From the NCBI GenBank assembly GCA_003483885.1, contig DMXI01000092.1:17906-81905 (forward strand): a DNA stretch of 64,000 nucleotides, written 5' to 3'. The translations under genes and the position numbers were made by a program. The stretch is from Microscillaceae bacterium. GTDB taxonomy: Bacteria; Bacteroidota; Bacteroidia; Cytophagales; Microscillaceae. The notes beneath the pieces were generated by a model, which saw only the letters and a program-made list of their open reading frames with translations, had not been told where the DNA came from and did no database searches. Position 1 is the first letter of the stretch. Each line of letters begins with the position of its first letter. Positions 53,797 to 62,247 of the stretch are shown piece after piece.

Positions 53797-54654
53797 ATGA
53801 GAAAAAGTACTTTTTTAACCGTAGCGTTAGCTATGGTACTGGCCGCATTTACCTTCTCTTGTAAGCAACAAGAAGTTGCTCCTGGCAACGAAACTCACGT
53901 GCTTTCTAAAGACATTCAAGACAAGCTGTGGGCACATGGGATCAACCCAAGTGTAGCGGAGCACATCAATCAGTTAAATCCATTGACTGGTGAGAGTGTG
54001 TCAGGTTGGATGTTTGGTGGTGACATGTTTGTTGCTGACAAAAACTTGAAAACAATGTTTACTGGAGATATTGCTGGTACTGGATTAACTGGTGAGCAGT
54101 ATCGTACTTCTAACTTGGTAAGTGTGAGTGGTACTCGTACCATCAGCGTAATTGGTTACACTGGTTCTGGTTTTGCGCTTACTTCTAAAATGAGAACAGG
54201 TTTACAGTGGGCTATCAACAACTATAACCGTTTGAACCTTAGCCTTCGTTTTACAGTTTCTTTTGCTGCAAGCACTAATGCTGACATTGTAGTTTATAAC
54301 AATGGCGCTTCTGGTGGAGGTGGATCTGCTGGATTCCCAAGTGGTGGTAATCCTTTCAAGTGGGTTCAAATCAACGCTGGTACTGATGCATTCAGCACTA
54401 ACGTAAACGAGCACGTAATTGGTCACGAAATTGGTCACTGCTTAGGTTTCCGTCACACTGACTACTTCAACCGTTCTATTAGCTGCGGTTCTGGTGGAAA
54501 TGAAGGTTCTGCTGGTGTAGGTGCTATCCACATTCCTGGTACTCCTACTACCAATGTAAACAGCAATACTTCTTTGATGCTTGCTTGCTTCAACAGCGGT
54601 GTTGATGGTGAATTTACTTCTTCTGACATCACTGCTTTGAACTTCTTGTACTAA
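53797..54654 (+). CDS. HEIGH-type M57-like secreted metalloprotease, copy 2
   Basis: This 285-aa protein is a close copy of that at 52515, with the same lipobox (FSCKQQ) and HEIGHCLGFRHTD active site. Differences are scattered and mostly conservative; the signal peptide and C-terminus are the least conserved parts of the protein. Neither copy is broken, so both are probably functional and may differ in expression or specificity. A separate terminator follows. Confidence 0.88.
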   Translation: MRKSTFLTVALAMVLAAFTFSCKQQEVAPGNETHVLSKDIQDKLWAHGINPSVAEHINQLNPLTGESVSGWMFGGDMFVADKNLKTMFTGDIAGTGLTGEQYRTSNLVSVSGTRTISVIGYTGSGFALTSKMRTGLQWAINNYNRLNLSLRFTVSFAASTNADIVVYNNGASGGGGSAGFPSGGNPFKWVQINAGTDAFSTNVNEHVIGHEIGHCLGFRHTDYFNRSISCGSGGNEGSAGVGAIHIPGTPTTNVNSNTSLMLACFNSGVDGEFTSSDITALNFLY

Positions 54655-54684
54655 GCCATTTACTTTTTCTTAAAAGAAAAGTTC

Positions 54685-54713
54685 AACCCCGATCTCAACT
54701 GATCGGGGTTTTT
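54685..54713 (+). terminator. terminator after protease copy 2
   Basis: AACCCCGATC / GATCGGGGTT (10 bp perfect, 6-base loop) then T-rich tail, 30 bp past the stop; a diverged counterpart of the copy 1 terminator. Confidence 0.85.
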
Positions 54714-54763
54714 ATATTCGATTCATTTCTTAGTTTTATCCCGCCTCATTATCTGTGTTAAAC

Positions 54764-54793
54764 TTGCCTATTGATAAAAAATGCTTATTTTTG
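54764..54793 (+). promoter_or_regulatory. promoter of the nuclease gene
   Basis: TTG (54764-54766), 19 bp, TATTTTTG (54786-54793): matches the Bacteroidota consensus in sequence and spacing. The leader is about 43 nt. Confidence 0.65.
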
Positions 54794-54842
54794 TAGCAAA
54801 AAGACACTTTTTATTAGCAATTGTTTTTAATCAGAGCAAACT

Positions 54843-55475
54843 ATGTTAAACGAACTCATTGAATCTATTGTCAATTATTGGGATAAGCAAAATACACTTG
54901 TACAATTAGCTTTAATAGGAACAGGGGCTATCCTGGGAGTGCTCATTGCCTGGCGTATTTTAAAACTGTTTGGCCTGTACTTTGGAGCAATTTTTAAAGG
55001 AAAAATTACCCGGGTTTATAAGGCAGTAGATGGAGACACGATTCATGTAGGTTCAAAAAAAAATAAAAAAACTGTTCGATTGATAGGAGTTGACACACCC
55101 GAAAGTTTACGCTCTATGTATATGGATGTGCAGCCTTTTGGGAAAGAAGCTTCTGATTACACAAAAAAACGACTGAAGAAGGGTAAAAGAGTTGTCTTAC
55201 GTTACGATAAAGAAAAACAAGACAAATTTGGACGATTGTTGGCCTACGTATACCTTGGCAATGGTGAACTTTACAATGCTACCCTTGTAAAACACGGATA
55301 TGCCTTTGCCAAAAGGTACAAACCTAATGTTTCCAAAGCCCCTTATTTCGAAAAACTTGAACAAAAAGCCAAATCCAAGAAGAAGGGACTATGGAAAATT
55401 TATAAAAACCCTAAGGAACTGAGAGCCCAGTACAAAAAATCAGCCGCTTATCGTAAATTTAAGGCGAAACATTAA
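54843..55475 (+). CDS. membrane-anchored thermonuclease (SNase) homologue
   Basis: The 210-aa protein has an N-terminal TM helix (about 20-40) and a staphylococcal-nuclease domain (about 52-180). All catalytic residues are present with the same spacing as in S. aureus nuclease: Asp65 (DGDT), Arg79, Asp84, Glu87 (RLIGVDTPE) and Arg131 (FGRLLAYVY). The predicted enzyme cuts DNA and RNA using Ca2+. The TM helix suggests a tethered form on the outer face of the inner membrane, but topology is not certain. It converges on the next gene with 11 bp between stops. Confidence 0.88.
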   Translation: MLNELIESIVNYWDKQNTLVQLALIGTGAILGVLIAWRILKLFGLYFGAIFKGKITRVYKAVDGDTIHVGSKKNKKTVRLIGVDTPESLRSMYMDVQPFGKEASDYTKKRLKKGKRVVLRYDKEKQDKFGRLLAYVYLGNGELYNATLVKHGYAFAKRYKPNVSKAPYFEKLEQKAKSKKKGLWKIYKNPKELRAQYKKSAAYRKFKAKH

Positions 55476-55486
55476 AGTTTGGCCGA

Positions 55487-56167
55487 CTAAATAAACAGCG
55501 TAATTCCAATCTGAACATTATTTAATAAGCTGCTGAAATTTGCTAATTGGGCAGTGAACCTTTTGTAACTCCGACGAGAGTCAGATGGTTGGTCATAATA
55601 ATCCCCTTCGTCACGAATGATAGAGAAAAGATTTGTGGTAAAATCTACGCCAATTCTCTTATTGATCAAAAGAGTAAACCCTGGCTGTAAATAAACCCCA
55701 ACTTGTGAGCTACCCGTTTCCTGACGAGTAATAATAGGTGGATATATTAAAAAAGGAGCAGTGTTTTCTTGTACCTGATTATTTTTAACGTATCTGGCAC
55801 CTCCCTCTACAAAAAAAGCAAAATGATCAAACATCCAGGTATAGTGTCTTAAATATAGTTCAACCCCTCTACTAGTACCAGAAGTTTTGATAGTACCAAT
55901 ACTCTGAGACTTACCATTCAACTGAGCAAAGATTCCCTTAATACCCACCTGCCAAGAATCATTGATAAAGTAGCCAACCATAGGATGAAATGTAAAAGAA
56001 TTGGATTGATCGTTGGTGCCAACAGAAGTGGGAGAGCGCGACTGGTTATCCTCTGATGCATATCCGATACTTCCTCCCAGCATCCATTTGCCCTTGAGGC
56101 TAACATCCTGGGCTTGAGTGCTTGCTAAGCAACTCATCATTAAAATTACTAAAGCGATTTGTTTCAT
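55487..56167 (-). CDS. outer-membrane beta-barrel protein, OmpW/PorT-like
   Basis: The 226-aa protein has a signal peptide (ALVILMMSCLASTQAQD) and amphipathic strands such as GKWMLGGSIGYASE, HPMVGYFINDSWQVGIKG and GVYLQPGFTLLINKR, plus a C-terminal Phe-Ile. The size suits an eight-stranded barrel (outer_membrane_beta-barrel family, PorT/OmpW-like). No secretion-system genes are adjacent. The function is unknown. Confidence 0.8.
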   Translation of the reverse strand: MKQIALVILMMSCLASTQAQDVSLKGKWMLGGSIGYASEDNQSRSPTSVGTNDQSNSFTFHPMVGYFINDSWQVGIKGIFAQLNGKSQSIGTIKTSGTSRGVELYLRHYTWMFDHFAFFVEGGARYVKNNQVQENTAPFLIYPPIITRQETGSSQVGVYLQPGFTLLINKRIGVDFTTNLFSIIRDEGDYYDQPSDSRRSYKRFTAQLANFSSLLNNVQIGITLFI

Positions 56168-56401
56168 GGTAGTTTAAAATAAAACGGTTGTTGTAATCAA
56201 TTATATTTACTATACGGAATCTATTTTATAAATGACTCAGGATGTGATTGGTTTTAAAGCGTTGATTATGAGTTGGTTATGTTTTTAGAGTAATCTGAGT
56301 AAAATTGATTTTTACATCAGTGTGTGTGTATGATTAACCATTTTTTGCGAAGTGAAAGTTGAAGTTTTAAAGAATTATAATAAGCTGGAGCACTCGAGAG
56401 A

Positions 56402-56434
56402 TTTGGAAATCTCGTAGAGATATTGCTACCTTTG
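56402..56434 (+). promoter_or_regulatory. promoter of the EF-G leader transcript
   Basis: TTTG (56402-56405), 21 bp, TACCTTTG (56427-56434): an excellent consensus match. GAGATTT-GG-AAATCTC (56398-56413) overlaps the -33 box, CTCGTAGAG occurs twice (56411-56419, 56455-56463), and TATTGCTAC (56421-56429) pairs with 56463-56471. These could be operator sites. Confidence 0.7.
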
Positions 56435-56500
56435 TACAACAAAAGTTATAGATACTCGTAGAGTAGCAATAGATTATCACAGAAAAAACAATGTTGAACT

Positions 56501-56589
56501 CTTACATACATAATCGCTTGGAAGCCATTGCTTCGGTACGCATTATCTGGATAGATAATGATGCAAGCTGATGATGCCCAAAGTGTAAG
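56501..56589 (+). ncRNA. candidate structured RNA domain 1 in the EF-G leader
   Basis: Nested stems are consistent with one fold: P1 CTTACA/TGTAAG (56501-56506, 56584-56589), P2 GCTTG/CAAGC (56516-56520, 56564-56568), P3 GAAGC-CATT-GCTTC (56521-56534), P4 CATTATC-TGGATA-GATAATG (56541-56560). A terminator follows at 56621. A 26-codon frame (56491-56571) overlaps it and could instead be a leader peptide. I recognise no known riboswitch class. Confidence 0.5.
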
Positions 56590-56620
56590 GTCAAAACATT
56601 TCAAAATATACGATTGATGA

Positions 56621-56647
56621 GCCTTTCCTTCTGGGAAAGGCTTTTTT
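56621..56647 (+). terminator. first leader terminator
   Basis: GCCTTTCC / GGAAAGGC (8 bp perfect, 5-base loop), followed by T6. A transcript from the 56402 promoter would be about 200 nt if it stops here. Confidence 0.85.
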
Positions 56648-56722
56648 GCTTTAGATTTTAATACAAAATATAACTGTTTGATTGACCATCAATCATTCAC
56701 AATTAATCATTAAAAAAGATAT

Positions 56723-56825
56723 GTATCGACATACTTACAAATCGCTTATTCAGATAAGCAAATTGCTTTTCATGACTTTACCCTTAGGGAACCTACCTCT
56801 AAGAACGGGAGCCTATTGTCGATAC
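56723..56825 (+). ncRNA. candidate structured RNA domain 2 in the EF-G leader
   Basis: A 9-bp closing stem (GTATCGACA 56723-56731 and TGTCGATAC 56817-56825) encloses hairpins GCTTAT-TCAG-ATAAGC (56744-56759) and CTTAG/CTAAG (56783-56803). A 39-codon frame (56721-56840) overlaps. The terminator at 56868 follows, giving the layout of a transcription-attenuating leader. No known class is recognised. Confidence 0.5.
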
Positions 56826-56867
56826 CTAAACGATGGATAAAAATCACGATACCATTGAAGACCGACG

Positions 56868-56904
56868 AAAAAAGGCCGCTCTATTCTTAGAGCGGCCTTT
56901 TTTT
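56868..56904 (+). terminator. second leader terminator, before EF-G
   Basis: Fifteen-base arms (56868-56882 and 56889-56904; core GGCCGCTCT/AGAGCGGCC) with a 6-base loop and T7, ending 59 bp before the EF-G ATG. Read-through is required to express EF-G from the upstream promoter. Confidence 0.9.
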
Positions 56905-56963
56905 GTGCCCTTTGGTCAGCCTTATGCAAAAATCAATGTTTTATTTTTAATCATTACCTTTTT

Positions 56964-59060
56964 ATGAAAAAGTTAAGAAACCTTCGCAATCTTGGAATTA
57001 TGGCGCACGTAGATGCTGGAAAAACTACTACTACTGAGCGTATTCTATACTATACAGGTATGATCCGTAAAATGGGAGAAGTACACCATGGAAACACCAC
57101 TATGGACACCGATCCTCAAGAAGAAAAACGAGGCATTACGATTTCGTCAGCTGCCATTACCACCTATTGGCCTTACCAAGGTGATACCTATCAGCTAAAT
57201 CTGATCGATACGCCTGGTCACGTTGATTTTACAGTAGAGGTAGAACGTTCTTTACGGGTACTCGATGGCACCATTATGTTATTCTGTGCGGCTTCAGGGG
57301 TAGAACCTCAATCCGAAACAGTGTGGCGCCAGGCAGATCGTTATGGAGTTCCTCGCGTAGCCTTTATCAATAAAATGGATCGCAAAGGAGCCGATTTTCT
57401 GAAGGTAGTAGCCGACATGAAAGCACGTTTGAAAACCAACGCGGTGCCATTGCAAATTCCAGTGGGGGCTGAAGATGACTTTAGGGGAATGATTGATCTC
57501 TTAACAATGCATCTCATTGTATGGGACGAAGACGACGTCGGGCAAAGTTTTGAACGACTCCCCATCCCCGAAGAATGGCAAGACGAAGCACTACGTTGGC
57601 GAGAGCATATGCTGGAACAAGTAGCCGAATTTGACGAAGTTTTACTAGAGAAATATCTGGAAAACCCAACGGCCATTGTTCCTGAAGAAATCCAACGTGC
57701 CATACGAAAGGCTACTCTCAAAATGCGTATAACGCCGGTTTTGGGTGGTTCAGCATATAAAAATAAAGGAGTACAACCTTTATTAGATGCTACCATCATG
57801 TACTTGCCATCTCCTGAGGAAAAAGGAGAAATAGTGGGTATGCATCCCGAAACTGAAGCTGAAGAAGTACGCAAACCAATGCCTGAAGAGCCTTTTTCCG
57901 GACTGGTATTCAAGGTGTTGGTAGATAAGTTTGTCGGCAAAATGGCATTAGTGAGGATATATTCGGGCACTGTCAAACCTGGAGATACTGTATATAATGT
58001 GCGGGCAGATAAACGGTTGAGAGTAAGTCGATTAAGGCAAATATTGGCCGATAAGTTTGAGGGTATACCAGAAGCACAAGCAGGCGATATATGTGCGGTG
58101 ATAGGTCTCAAAGAGGCTCGAACCGGTGATACCCTGACTACCGAAGGTGCTCCTATGGTGTTGGAAGCCATGCAGTTTCCAGAGCCAGTAATTGGATATG
58201 CCATTGAAGCTCAAAATAAACAGGAAGCCGACAAACTTGGGCAGGCGCTTGAGAAGGTAAAAGAAGAAGATCCCTCTATCAAATTGGAGATTGATCCACA
58301 AACTGGACAAACCATTTTACGGGGGATGGGTGAGCTACATCTTGAGGTAGTCATTGAGCGAATGCAATCGGAGTTTAAACTCCAAATTCGTAAAGGTGCT
58401 CCTCAGGTAGCTTACAAAGAAGTAGTGACTCAAAACGTAACCCATACTTATTTCTTAAAGAAACAAAGTGGGGGAGGTAGTGGGCATTACGCTAAAATTA
58501 CCTTTGAACTGTCACCAAGAGAAGACGGTCTACCAGGACTCGAGTTCATAGATGACATCAAAGGTGGGGTAATTCCCAAGGAATTTATCCCTTCGGTGCA
58601 AAAAGGATTCGAGACGGGAATGCTTCAAGGTATCCTGGCAGGTTATCCGATAGAATCTATGCGGGTACGCTTGTTTGATGGTGGTTTCCACGCGGTAGAC
58701 TCTCATCCTCAGGATTTTGAGCAAGCAGCTTTAGCAGGTTTTCGCGAAGCGGCTTTGTTGGCTGAGCCTCATTTACTAGAACCAGTAATGAAAGTAGAAG
58801 CCACAACCCCTGAGGAATATACAGGGGTGATTAATGGAGACATTAACCGCCGCCGTGGAATGATTGTGGGACTAGAAGCTAAAGCTGGAGCGCAATTGAT
58901 CAAAGCCGAAGTGCCACTGAGCGAATTGTTTGGCTACATTCCAGCCATACGAGGATTATCTTCTGGCCGAGCATCTGCCAGCCTCACGTTCTCACATTAT
59001 GCGCAGATTCCTCGCCAATTAGAAGCCCAGATGTTAGAAAACTGGCGGATAATGGCGTAG
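56964..59060 (+). CDS. fusA: elongation factor G, probably a paralogue (EF-G2)
   Basis: EF-G drives ribosomal translocation and, with RRF, ribosome recycling. The 698-aa protein has all GTPase motifs: AHVDAGKTTTTER, the switch-I RGITI segment, DTPGHVDF with catalytic His, and NKMDR; then domains II to V (KFVGKMALVRIYSGTV, GELHLEVVIERM, GFREAALLAEP). It is solitary, with no rpsL, rpsG or tuf nearby, so it is more likely a second EF-G than the str-operon copy. Bacteroides EF-G2 has lost GTPase activity; the motifs here look intact. The gene has a long structured leader with two terminators. Confidence 0.88.
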   Translation: MKKLRNLRNLGIMAHVDAGKTTTTERILYYTGMIRKMGEVHHGNTTMDTDPQEEKRGITISSAAITTYWPYQGDTYQLNLIDTPGHVDFTVEVERSLRVLDGTIMLFCAASGVEPQSETVWRQADRYGVPRVAFINKMDRKGADFLKVVADMKARLKTNAVPLQIPVGAEDDFRGMIDLLTMHLIVWDEDDVGQSFERLPIPEEWQDEALRWREHMLEQVAEFDEVLLEKYLENPTAIVPEEIQRAIRKATLKMRITPVLGGSAYKNKGVQPLLDATIMYLPSPEEKGEIVGMHPETEAEEVRKPMPEEPFSGLVFKVLVDKFVGKMALVRIYSGTVKPGDTVYNVRADKRLRVSRLRQILADKFEGIPEAQAGDICAVIGLKEARTGDTLTTEGAPMVLEAMQFPEPVIGYAIEAQNKQEADKLGQALEKVKEEDPSIKLEIDPQTGQTILRGMGELHLEVVIERMQSEFKLQIRKGAPQVAYKEVVTQNVTHTYFLKKQSGGGSGHYAKITFELSPREDGLPGLEFIDDIKGGVIPKEFIPSVQKGFETGMLQGILAGYPIESMRVRLFDGGFHAVDSHPQDFEQAALAGFREAALLAEPHLLEPVMKVEATTPEEYTGVINGDINRRRGMIVGLEAKAGAQLIKAEVPLSELFGYIPAIRGLSSGRASASLTFSHYAQIPRQLEAQMLENWRIMA

Positions 59061-59071
59061 TTTAATTCATA

Positions 59072-59105
59072 AACCTCTCCCTGAAAGTAGGGGGGAGGTT
59101 TTATT
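59072..59105 (+). terminator. terminator after EF-G
   Basis: AACCTCTCCC / GGGGGAGGTT (10-bp arms with one mismatch, 9-base loop) followed by a T-rich tail. Confidence 0.8.
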
Positions 59106-59202
59106 TTATCAAAAAAATTACACCTTGGAAAAACTGGTATCATTGCTGTGCTATAGTACGCGTTTTTTATAACTTGACAATAAAAACTAAACTGATTGTA
59201 AA

Positions 59203-59823
59203 ATGCGTAAAAGTCTAACCATTTACACCGTTTTCTCTCTTTTGATTATAGTTGGTTTGGCATCTTGTGGAGGTGGAAAATCAGAAAGCAATAATAATGA
59301 TACGGTAAAAGCTACAGATTCTACTAAGTTAGTAAACAAGGCAAAGGTCGATTCGATAAAAGTAGATACTACATCAGAGGCATTCAAAGCATCAGAACTG
59401 GTGATGTTTTCACCTTATACTCAGCATATTCCTCATTTTGATAAGGCCGAAACCTTTACTCCCTCCAGTGAACTACAAGAAGGGGTGATTAAATACTCTG
59501 AAACCTGTAAAAAAGGCAGCAAGCAAATTTGGAAAAAGAACAAGCAAGGTTTTATGAAGTGTGATTGCGGTGGTATTGAAAACTACGTGATTTTTGATCC
59601 CAATGGAAAGTGGTTATACACCCGCCACTTGGCTGCGGAAAGAAAACTGGCCGATTTTCAACCTGAGATGGACAAAGATGGGATTAAGTTTGACACTGAA
59701 GGCGAAAACCAGATTTTTAAGGTAGTAATTGCCCGTGGATATTGGTACGAGGTAGTGAATGATAAGAGTGGCAATACTTGGTGGTTTGACAAAAACCTGG
59801 ATCTGAATAAATTTCTAGATTAA
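59203..59823 (+). CDS. small lipoprotein of unknown function
   Basis: The 206-aa product has a lipoprotein signal (LIIVGLASCGGGK), a Ser/Asn/Lys-rich linker (about 23-65), and a mature domain with two Cys pairs (SETCKKGSKQIW and MKCDCGGIENY) and a C-terminal GYWYEVVNDKSGNTWWFD. The Cys positions could bind metal or form a disulfide. No family is recognised. It has its own terminator. Confidence 0.75.
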   Translation: MRKSLTIYTVFSLLIIVGLASCGGGKSESNNNDTVKATDSTKLVNKAKVDSIKVDTTSEAFKASELVMFSPYTQHIPHFDKAETFTPSSELQEGVIKYSETCKKGSKQIWKKNKQGFMKCDCGGIENYVIFDPNGKWLYTRHLAAERKLADFQPEMDKDGIKFDTEGENQIFKVVIARGYWYEVVNDKSGNTWWFDKNLDLNKFLD

Positions 59824-59844
59824 GTAATACTGAAAAAATATGAA

Positions 59845-59883
59845 CAAAAAAGCTTAATAACTTAGCGGTTATTGAGCTTTTTT
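59845..59883. terminator. bidirectional terminator
   Basis: AAAAAGCTTAATAAC / GTTATTGAGCTTTTT arms (15-bp, one mismatch) with a 6-base loop between convergent lipoprotein and reductase genes, with T-runs on both strands. Confidence 0.85.
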
Positions 59884-59897
59884 GCTTGAGAGCGTCC

Positions 59898-60437
59898 CTA
59901 ATCTTTGATTACAGTATAGGTAACATTGACCATGCCACTTCCAAAGTGTTGAGCATCGGTGAGTTTTAGTTTGGTTTCTTTGGGCGTTTGTGCAAAAAGA
60001 GGGACTCCCTCACCTAAAATTACGGGTGTAATGCTTACAATCATTTCATCAATCAGTCCTTCATTCAAAAAAGAAGTCACCAATTGCCCGCCACCTGCCA
60101 GCCAAATATCTTTGCCCTTCTCTTGGCGAAGCTTTGTGACATAAGTTTTGATATCTTCATTGACCAAGCGAGTGTTTGGGGTAGTAATATTGACCTCAGA
60201 GGAACGACTAAAAATAATGGTTTGAGCATCAGGATAAGGCCAATCTACATCAAATCCAAGAATTACTTCATAAGTAGAGCGCCCCATAAGTACTGTGTCT
60301 ATAGATTCATAAAATGCATAATAGCCATAATCGGTTTTTTCGGGATTGGGAAGTGCATCTAACCAATCCAGGGAATGATCTTTTCGGGCAATAAATCCAT
60401 CCAGACTTGCTGCGATGTACAGTTTTACTTTTTTCAT
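59898..60437 (-). CDS. dihydrofolate reductase/RibD C-terminal-like protein
   Basis: The 179-aa protein has the RibD_C/DHFR-like fold: KLYIAASLDGFIARKD at the start, TVLMGRSTYEVIL, QTIIFSRS, and the NADPH-binding IWLAGGGQLVTSFL. Close homologues (YyaP/YwjB-like) are putative reductases without established substrates. There is no riboflavin gene nearby, so a role in riboflavin synthesis is unlikely. It is separated by about 68 bp from the AraC-type gene, also on the minus strand. Confidence 0.83.
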   Translation of the reverse strand: MKKVKLYIAASLDGFIARKDHSLDWLDALPNPEKTDYGYYAFYESIDTVLMGRSTYEVILGFDVDWPYPDAQTIIFSRSSEVNITTPNTRLVNEDIKTYVTKLRQEKGKDIWLAGGGQLVTSFLNEGLIDEMIVSITPVILGEGVPLFAQTPKETKLKLTDAQHFGSGMVNVTYTVIKD

Positions 60438-60505
60438 AGATTTTTATTTTTAGAAAGTACAAAGTAAGCCTTTGGAAAAGATAAAAAATTGTACAAAATG
60501 CACCT

Positions 60506-61294
60506 TCAAAGCAGGATAGTATTGGGGTAGATGTGAGTTTGCAGAACCTGCTGTTGCCGAAAATAACGAGGACTAAAGCCCGTATTTTTTTTGAAAGTTC
60601 TTATGAAATGGGATTGGTCGTAGAAGCCGTTTTCCAACGCAATTTCGGTGAGTTTGCGGTGAGGAAACTTTTTCATCATATACAAGGCTTGGTTAACCTG
60701 AATTAATTGTAGGTACTGACGAGGTGTAATGCCTACCACATCTTTAAAAGTGGCAATCAAGTGTTTGACTCCAAAGCGTAACTCCTGGGCAATTTTTTGT
60801 ATCTCAATGGGCTGATAAAAACAAGTTTGGATGGCTTTCAGAAAATTAATCACAATAGGAGGAATGGGCTTTTTTAAGGAGTATCGTTTAAAAAAGTGAG
60901 TAATTTCAGGCAAAGTAGAGTTAGTTGGATAGGAAGCTTCTACTATTTGCAAAAACTCGCTTGAGCAACCAAAAAAATATTGGTCAATGGTATTGGTATG
61001 GCCCAGTTCTTTGGGACTGATACCATAAGTATAGTAAATACCCAACGGTGAAAAAATAACTCCGAATGCCTTATAAAGGCCTTGCACTTGAGTATGAAGC
61101 GCTTTGGAGGATATCAAGGACAAAATAACGCCATCTTGTCCTTGGTCATTATTTACCACAAAGGTATCTCCTAAGTTTAAAATTAATTCATGATGCAAAA
61201 AAGGTGCACTCACTGCTTGAAGGTCAATGGATGCTTGATAATCCATCCAGATGGTTTGAATGGCAGGAGTAATATGTTTGGCGTGCGCCTGCAC
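60506..61294 (-). CDS. AraC/XylS-type transcriptional regulator
   Basis: The 262-aa protein has an N-terminal ligand-sensing part (about 1-150) resembling DUF6597-type domains and a C-terminal pair of HTH motifs: IQKIAQELRFGVKHLIATFK and TEIALENGFYDQSHFIRTFK with the AraC signature GFSPRYFRQQ. It starts 5 bp after the stop of the racemase gene, so both are one transcription unit. A natural target is its own operon. Confidence 0.87.
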   Translation of the reverse strand: MQAHAKHITPAIQTIWMDYQASIDLQAVSAPFLHHELILNLGDTFVVNNDQGQDGVILSLISSKALHTQVQGLYKAFGVIFSPLGIYYTYGISPKELGHTNTIDQYFFGCSSEFLQIVEASYPTNSTLPEITHFFKRYSLKKPIPPIVINFLKAIQTCFYQPIEIQKIAQELRFGVKHLIATFKDVVGITPRQYLQLIQVNQALYMMKKFPHRKLTEIALENGFYDQSHFIRTFKKNTGFSPRYFRQQQVLQTHIYPNTILL

Positions 61295-61298
61295 TGTC

Positions 61299-62009
61299 CT
61301 AATTTTTAATAGTTTGCATATCCAACGCCCACTCTACCGCTTTTTCGGCGTGTATTTTAGTAGTATTAAACACTGGAATAGTTACATCCTCTGCTTGAAT
61401 CAATAGTGGAATTTCGGTACAACCTAAAATGACTCCCTGAGCACCTTCATCTCCCAAGCGTTGGATAATTTGTTGATAAATTTTGCGAGATGCATCTTTG
61501 ATTTCTCCGTGCACCAATTCTCCAAAAATAATATCGTGAATTTGAGTTCTTTCAGCTTCATTAGGAATGATTACTTCTATACCATAATCATTCACCAAAG
61601 TATTTTTATAGAAGTCCTTTTCCATAGTAAATCGAGTGCCCAACAACGCTACTTTAGTAAGCTTTTCTGCCTCTATAGCCTGAGCTGTGGCCTCCGCGAT
61701 ATGCAGAAAAGGAACCGAAATCATCTGTTGGATAGCCTCACTACATAAATGCATCGTGTTGGTGCATAGAATGACAATATCTGCCCCTGCGTGTTCCAAA
61801 CGTTTGGCAGCATCGGCCATGATGGTATCCATTACTTTCCAGTTGCCTTCCCGCTGCAACCTTTCTATTTCGGCAAAATCAACGGTATACATAATGTTGG
61901 GGCAATTATGAAACCCTCCTAACAACTCCTTTGCTTTTTTATTGATCAGTTGGTAGTATACTACGGACGATTCCCAACTCATACCGCCTATCATTCCTAT
62001 TGTTTTCAT
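61299..62009 (-). CDS. aspartate/glutamate racemase family protein
   Basis: The 236-aa protein has the two catalytic Cys of the Asp/Glu racemase superfamily: Cys82 in LCTNTMH and Cys197 in LGCTEIPLL, plus the GGMSWESS start and FTMEKDFY. The enzyme interconverts D- and L-aspartate or a related amino acid without PLP. The length is normal. It lies upstream of the AraC-type gene in the same unit. Confidence 0.9.
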   Translation of the reverse strand: MKTIGMIGGMSWESSVVYYQLINKKAKELLGGFHNCPNIMYTVDFAEIERLQREGNWKVMDTIMADAAKRLEHAGADIVILCTNTMHLCSEAIQQMISVPFLHIAEATAQAIEAEKLTKVALLGTRFTMEKDFYKNTLVNDYGIEVIIPNEAERTQIHDIIFGELVHGEIKDASRKIYQQIIQRLGDEGAQGVILGCTEIPLLIQAEDVTIPVFNTTKIHAEKAVEWALDMQTIKN

Positions 62010-62190
62010 GGGCTTTACTTAAGATTGAGGAAGTCATTTTAATGAATTTTAGAAGGGTTTGCAAATAATTAAGGAGACTAATTCTTAACTGAAAGGGATA
62101 TATAAGGGTTTGGATCTACTACTGTCTCACAAACGAGTGTTATAAGGAGATTAAAAGCCAGATTTGATAGAGGTTAGTTTTACATAGATT

Positions 62191-62224
62191 AAAAAAAGGC
62201 GCAAATATTCATACTTGCGCCTTT
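62191..62224 (-). terminator. terminator after GIN-domain gene
   Basis: On the minus strand AAAGGCGCAA / TTGCGCCTTT (10 bp perfect, 10-base loop) is followed by a T-run, about 25 bp past the stop. Confidence 0.85.
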
Positions 62225-62247
62225 ATTGCTATAACCAAACAATTTTA

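Larger units (their letters stand above)
52313..54654 (+). repeat. tandem duplication of a 1282-bp unit (protease and upstream region)
   Basis: The ATGs at 52515 and 53797 are 1282 bp apart; the proteins are about 90 percent identical (about 29 differences in 285). The 5' untranslated regions from GTTCAACAACC to the ATG are also nearly identical, and weaker similarity reaches back to GATTATCAGT in both copies (52315, 53596). Confidence 0.85.
56168..56963. other. 796-bp leader region upstream of EF-G
   Basis: It holds a Bacteroidota promoter, two candidate structured RNA domains each followed by an intrinsic terminator, and inverted repeats near the promoter. The left 200 bp (56168-56380) shows no feature except the start region of the barrel gene. 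Confidence 0.65.

Noticed and set aside
56491..56571. 26-codon frame as leader peptide
   Set aside because: Not listed as a gene: it overlaps RNA stems and has no clear run of regulatory codons, though leader-peptide attenuation is kept as an alternative.
56721..56840. 39-codon frame upstream of EF-G
   Set aside because: No recognisable peptide features; the pairing of its two ends favours an RNA structure.
57341..58204. 287-codon minus-strand frame inside EF-G
   Set aside because: Antisense to a strongly conserved gene; Ser-rich translation without domains.
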